Positions 62,055 to 64,000 of a stretch of 64,000 nt of DNA are shown in pieces (the first letter of the stretch is position 1; each line of letters starts with the position of its first letter). The DNA is from Desemzia sp045528445 (GTDB lineage: Bacteria > Bacillota > Bacilli > Lactobacillales > Carnobacteriaceae). The notes beneath the pieces are model-generated. The model saw only the letters and a list, made by a program, of their open reading frames with translations, made no database searches and had not been told where the DNA came from. The translations under genes and the position numbers were made by a program. The stretch is from the NCBI RefSeq assembly GCF_045528445.1, contig NZ_JBGQQU010000002.1:91699-155698 (forward strand), in the 5' to 3' direction.

Positions 62055-63377
62055 TTAAGGTGTAAAGTATTGATTCAAGGCTTGATAGATGCCTTCAACG
62101 ATTTGAGAACGGTAATTGTCTGTATTTACGACTTGCTGGTCGGTATCATTATTTAAATACCCTAATTCCAACAAAACTGCAGGTTGATAATTTTCTCTTA
62201 ACACGAAGTAGTTTCCGTACCGAACGCCATTGTTTGGCAACGGACCATACTGACTTAAGTTTTGGTTGATCAAATCAGCTAAAGCTTTTTCTTCTTCATG
62301 ATAATAATATGTCGTAGTTCCGCTGATTTCATTTCTGGTTTCAGTAGAATCATAATGTAAACTGATAAAGGCATCTGCATGATTATTGTTGCTGATATAA
62401 GCTCGATCTTGTAATTCGATAAACTCATCACTGTCACGAGTCATGATCACATTTGCTCCAGCGCTTCTTAAGCGGGCTGCCAGCAGTTTAGCTGTTTTCA
62501 ACGTGACCTTTTTCTCATAGAAATTCTGTGCCAAGGCACCTGAGTCGTGTCCGCCATGTCCGGCGTCAATCACGATAGTCGCTTCCGATATATTGGTGAT
62601 GTTAGCAGTAGGGGCTGCTTCATTGTTCGCCGACAAATCTACTACCCAGTTGGCTACATATCCCTGTGTTCCATCTGCCAATTCAATCAAGTACCAATCA
62701 TCTACTGCTTCGACAAAAGCAAATGAATCGCCTTTAAAAGCTGTTTCTACAACGGAGTCTTCAATTGAAGGACCGCTGCGAATATTCGTGCCGTCTGTTC
62801 GAACAGTTACTTGTTGGATAGGAGCGGCCGCATCGTTTTCTGTAGCTACAGTAGAAGTAGCTTCTTGCTTAGGAGTCACTTTCACATCAATTAAAGATGA
62901 ACTGATCCAAGCTACTTGATTGTAGTACTGTACTTGAGTCCAGCCTTCTTGTTGAAACAAGACTGTCAGTTGTGTGCCTTCTGTAACAGTGCCCAAGATG
63001 TCACTGTCAGTGTTGCTCTCTGCTCGGACATTTACTTCAGGATGGGTGATGGTCCCTACCAAGTTTGTAGCAGCACTAATTTCAATATTGTCTACTAACC
63101 AACTTGCGATCCATCCTACTTGATCGTTGCTGATGCGCACTTTGTACCATTCATTTTGTTCAGTAATAACTTGAACTTTTTCATCTTCCACAACTTGAGA
63201 CATGACATCATAAGATAAACCAGGTCCCGTTCTCACATTGACTACACTAGCGTTGATGACTACTGTACTGGTTTGAGCCATCGCAACTGTTGCATAGGCG
63301 GTCAACAGTAAAAAAAGACCAATCATAATGAGTAAAGTTGTTTTTTTAGGTCTATGTACTATAGGTGAGTCTTGCAT
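62055..63377 (-). CDS. N-acetylmuramoyl-L-alanine amidase with three SH3b domains
   Basis: Secreted or membrane-anchored cell-wall hydrolase cutting stem peptides from glycan strands. A hydrophobic segment (about 16-34) with TAYATVAMAQ looks like a signal peptide or anchor. Three bacterial SH3 domains follow (about 40-95, 105-160, 190-250; repeated VNVRTGP, VNVRAES, TNIRSGP), then an amidase_3 domain (about 265-440) with zinc ligands in IDAGHGGHDSG, YEKKV and SLHYDS and the catalytic Glu in LLELGYLNN. ATG 63377 is used; an in-frame GTG at 63389 adds four residues. Similar to B. subtilis YrvJ and S. aureus LytH, which sit beside dtd. Extended -10 TGTTATAAT at about 63437-63445. Confidence 0.93.
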   Translation of the reverse strand: MQDSPIVHRPKKTTLLIMIGLFLLLTAYATVAMAQTSTVVINASVVNVRTGPGLSYDVMSQVVEDEKVQVITEQNEWYKVRISNDQVGWIASWLVDNIEISAATNLVGTITHPEVNVRAESNTDSDILGTVTEGTQLTVLFQQEGWTQVQYYNQVAWISSSLIDVKVTPKQEATSTVATENDAAAPIQQVTVRTDGTNIRSGPSIEDSVVETAFKGDSFAFVEAVDDWYLIELADGTQGYVANWVVDLSANNEAAPTANITNISEATIVIDAGHGGHDSGALAQNFYEKKVTLKTAKLLAARLRSAGANVIMTRDSDEFIELQDRAYISNNNHADAFISLHYDSTETRNEISGTTTYYYHEEEKALADLINQNLSQYGPLPNNGVRYGNYFVLRENYQPAVLLELGYLNNDTDQQVVNTDNYRSQIVEGIYQALNQYFTP

Positions 63378-63389
63378 AAAAGGTATCAC

Positions 63390-63765
63390 TACTTTCTTTA
63401 CATACTTATGTAGAAAAGAACAATCTGTTGTATTTAATTATAACAATTGTTTACTTGATTAAGCAATTAAAATATAAAGGGGATTAATTTATTACTTCTT
63501 TATTGAGTTAGACGTTTGTTCAAGAGCGAAGAATCAATTAAGGTAAGGGCTGCGTAAATCTATTCTATACCAAAGATAAAGTGATCTGCCATTAAAGAAT
63601 CGCTGAAGAAATGGTCTGGTTAACGGTGAACTGGAAAATTTAGAAATCATCTTTAGAGAACCACGAAATAACATGTCATACGTATGAAAAAATTTAAATA
63701 AAAAAATAAGATTACGAATCCTCTCGTCTCTGGTCTGCTAAAAGAAAAATGCGGAGGCGGGCGGC
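63390..63765. other. Gap upstream of the amidase gene
   Basis: Holds the amidase promoter (minus strand TGTTATAAT, about 63437-63445). The remainder is AT-rich with no frame of convincing length and no T-box or tRNA that I can recognise. Confidence 0.45.
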
Positions 63766-63873
63766 ATGAACGAGATTTTCCATCTGTTGAGTGAAGTGGA
63801 AGACTTCGGTCTTCATTATGAAAAAGACCCGCTTTCTTTGAACTTCCCGAAATACTTAGACACGCTTTTTTAA
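63766..63873 (+). CDS. Possible 35-codon ORF or gene remnant
   Basis: ATG 63766 follows GCGGAGGCGGGCGGC and opens a 35-residue frame, MNEIFHLLSEVEDFGLHYE then KDPLSLNFPKYLDTLF, ending TAA 63871-63873 after a run of six T in its last codons. The composition is protein-like and locally richer in G and C. Loss of one T would change the end to DTLFKL and a TGA stop. It could be a small protein, the truncated start of a larger decayed gene, or part of the repeat that begins at 63901. I recognise no family. Confidence 0.3.
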   Translation: MNEIFHLLSEVEDFGLHYEKDPLSLNFPKYLDTLF

Positions 63874-63900
63874 GCTGTGACTCGTTTGAGACCCGTGATA

Positions 63901-64000
63901 TTTCTGGAGGAATAGGGGTTGCTTGTAGCCATGTAAAAAATGAAATGTGAATTACGGAGCGTTGGCACTTCAGCGCTTACGATTCCGTTTGAAGCTTGAA
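63901..64000 (+). repeat. Dispersed repeat, internal module copy (runs out of window)
   Basis: TTTCTGGAGGAATAGGGGTT and the following GCTTGTAGCCATG, AATTAC, AGCGTT and GCTTAC words match, in order, the minus strand of about 39057 down to 38958 (TTTCAGGAGGAGTATGGGGC, GCTTATAGCCATG, AATTAC, AGCGTT, GTTACG). It is cut by the window end. Confidence 0.7.

Noticed and set aside
63390..64000. T-box leader or tRNA genes, expected if hisS or another synthetase lay next to the amidase gene
   Set aside because: I found no AGGGTGG-type T-box sequence, no specifier structure and no cloverleaf; only the small frame and the repeat module are visible.
1..64000. CRISPR arrays, prophage, complete insertion sequences, rRNA or tRNA
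   Set aside because: No regularly spaced direct repeats, phage structural genes, transposase genes or RNA gene signatures were recognised anywhere in the window.

Overview
The window is an AT-rich, gene-dense stretch of core chromosome from a low-GC Gram-positive bacterium of the order Lactobacillales. A Carnobacterium-like member of the Carnobacteriaceae is my best guess. The evidence is the gene content and order: lexA/ynzC/tkt/yneF, rpsB-tsf-pyrH-frr-uppS-cdsA-rseP-polC, rimP-nusA-ylxR-ylxQ-infB-rbfA-truB-ribF, hrcA-grpE-dnaK-dnaJ-lepA and prmA-rsmE / relA-dtd-amidase. Strong GGAGG ribosome-binding sites, PolC, CIRCE/HrcA and DUF1836/DUF3013 families fit the same group. The genus is an inference from gene order and remembered sequence character, not a search result.

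Layout. 1-142 is the tail of an amino-acid ABC transporter ATPase. 524-4075: Obg GTPase, RNase Z, a short-chain dehydrogenase and a LapA-like membrane protein. 4228-5677: DUF1836 regulator-like protein and a DegV lipid-binding protein. 5813-8694: RecJ and adenine phosphoribosyltransferase. 8824-9462: a DUF3885 protein. 9520-13129: LexA (minus strand, autoregulated), YnzC, transketolase, YneF. 13357-21856: a PlsC acyltransferase, the SbcCD nuclease pair and a SWIM/SNF2 helicase. 22070-28848: translation factors and the lipid/envelope genes pyrH, frr, uppS, cdsA and rseP. 29009-38781: PolC and the nusA-infB operon, then rbfA. 39260-42874: DUF421 protein, a second DegV, TruB, RibF. 43124-49984: the CIRCE-controlled heat-shock genes and LepA. 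50139-55190: a lipoprotein, then a MarR regulator with a heterodimeric ABC exporter. 55365-61878: Mpg, DUF3013, PrmA, RsmE, DeoC, Rel, Dtd. 62055-63377: a secreted or membrane-anchored SH3/amidase_3 cell-wall hydrolase on the minus strand. The last 600 bases carry no clear gene.

How it works together. Most genes serve translation (rpsB, tsf, frr, rimP, nusA, infB, rbfA, truB, lepA, prmA, rsmE, dtd, obg), replication and repair (polC, recJ, sbcCD, lexA, mpg), proteostasis (hrcA operon, rseP), the stringent response (rel) and envelope lipid synthesis (uppS, cdsA, plsC). Regulatory sequence can be read directly in many places: a LexA box over the lexA -35, a CIRCE element at hrcA, an attenuator-like terminator in front of rimP-nusA, a structured leader before rpsB, and a probable MarR operator.

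I see no prophage, CRISPR array, complete insertion sequence, biosynthetic cluster, defence system, rRNA or tRNA. The least explained material is intergenic: (i) a composite dispersed repeat with three copies or pieces (13185-13276, 38860-39185, 63901-64000); (ii) a roughly 150-base multi-helix element ending in a T tract between frr and uppS (about 25660-25807), next to an unlisted 43-residue membrane microprotein gene; (iii) several structured leaders and spacers (rpsB, rimP, infB-rbfA, relA, dtd). I do not find convincing evidence of a wholly new multi-gene system; the repeat family and the frr-uppS RNA candidate are the best leads.
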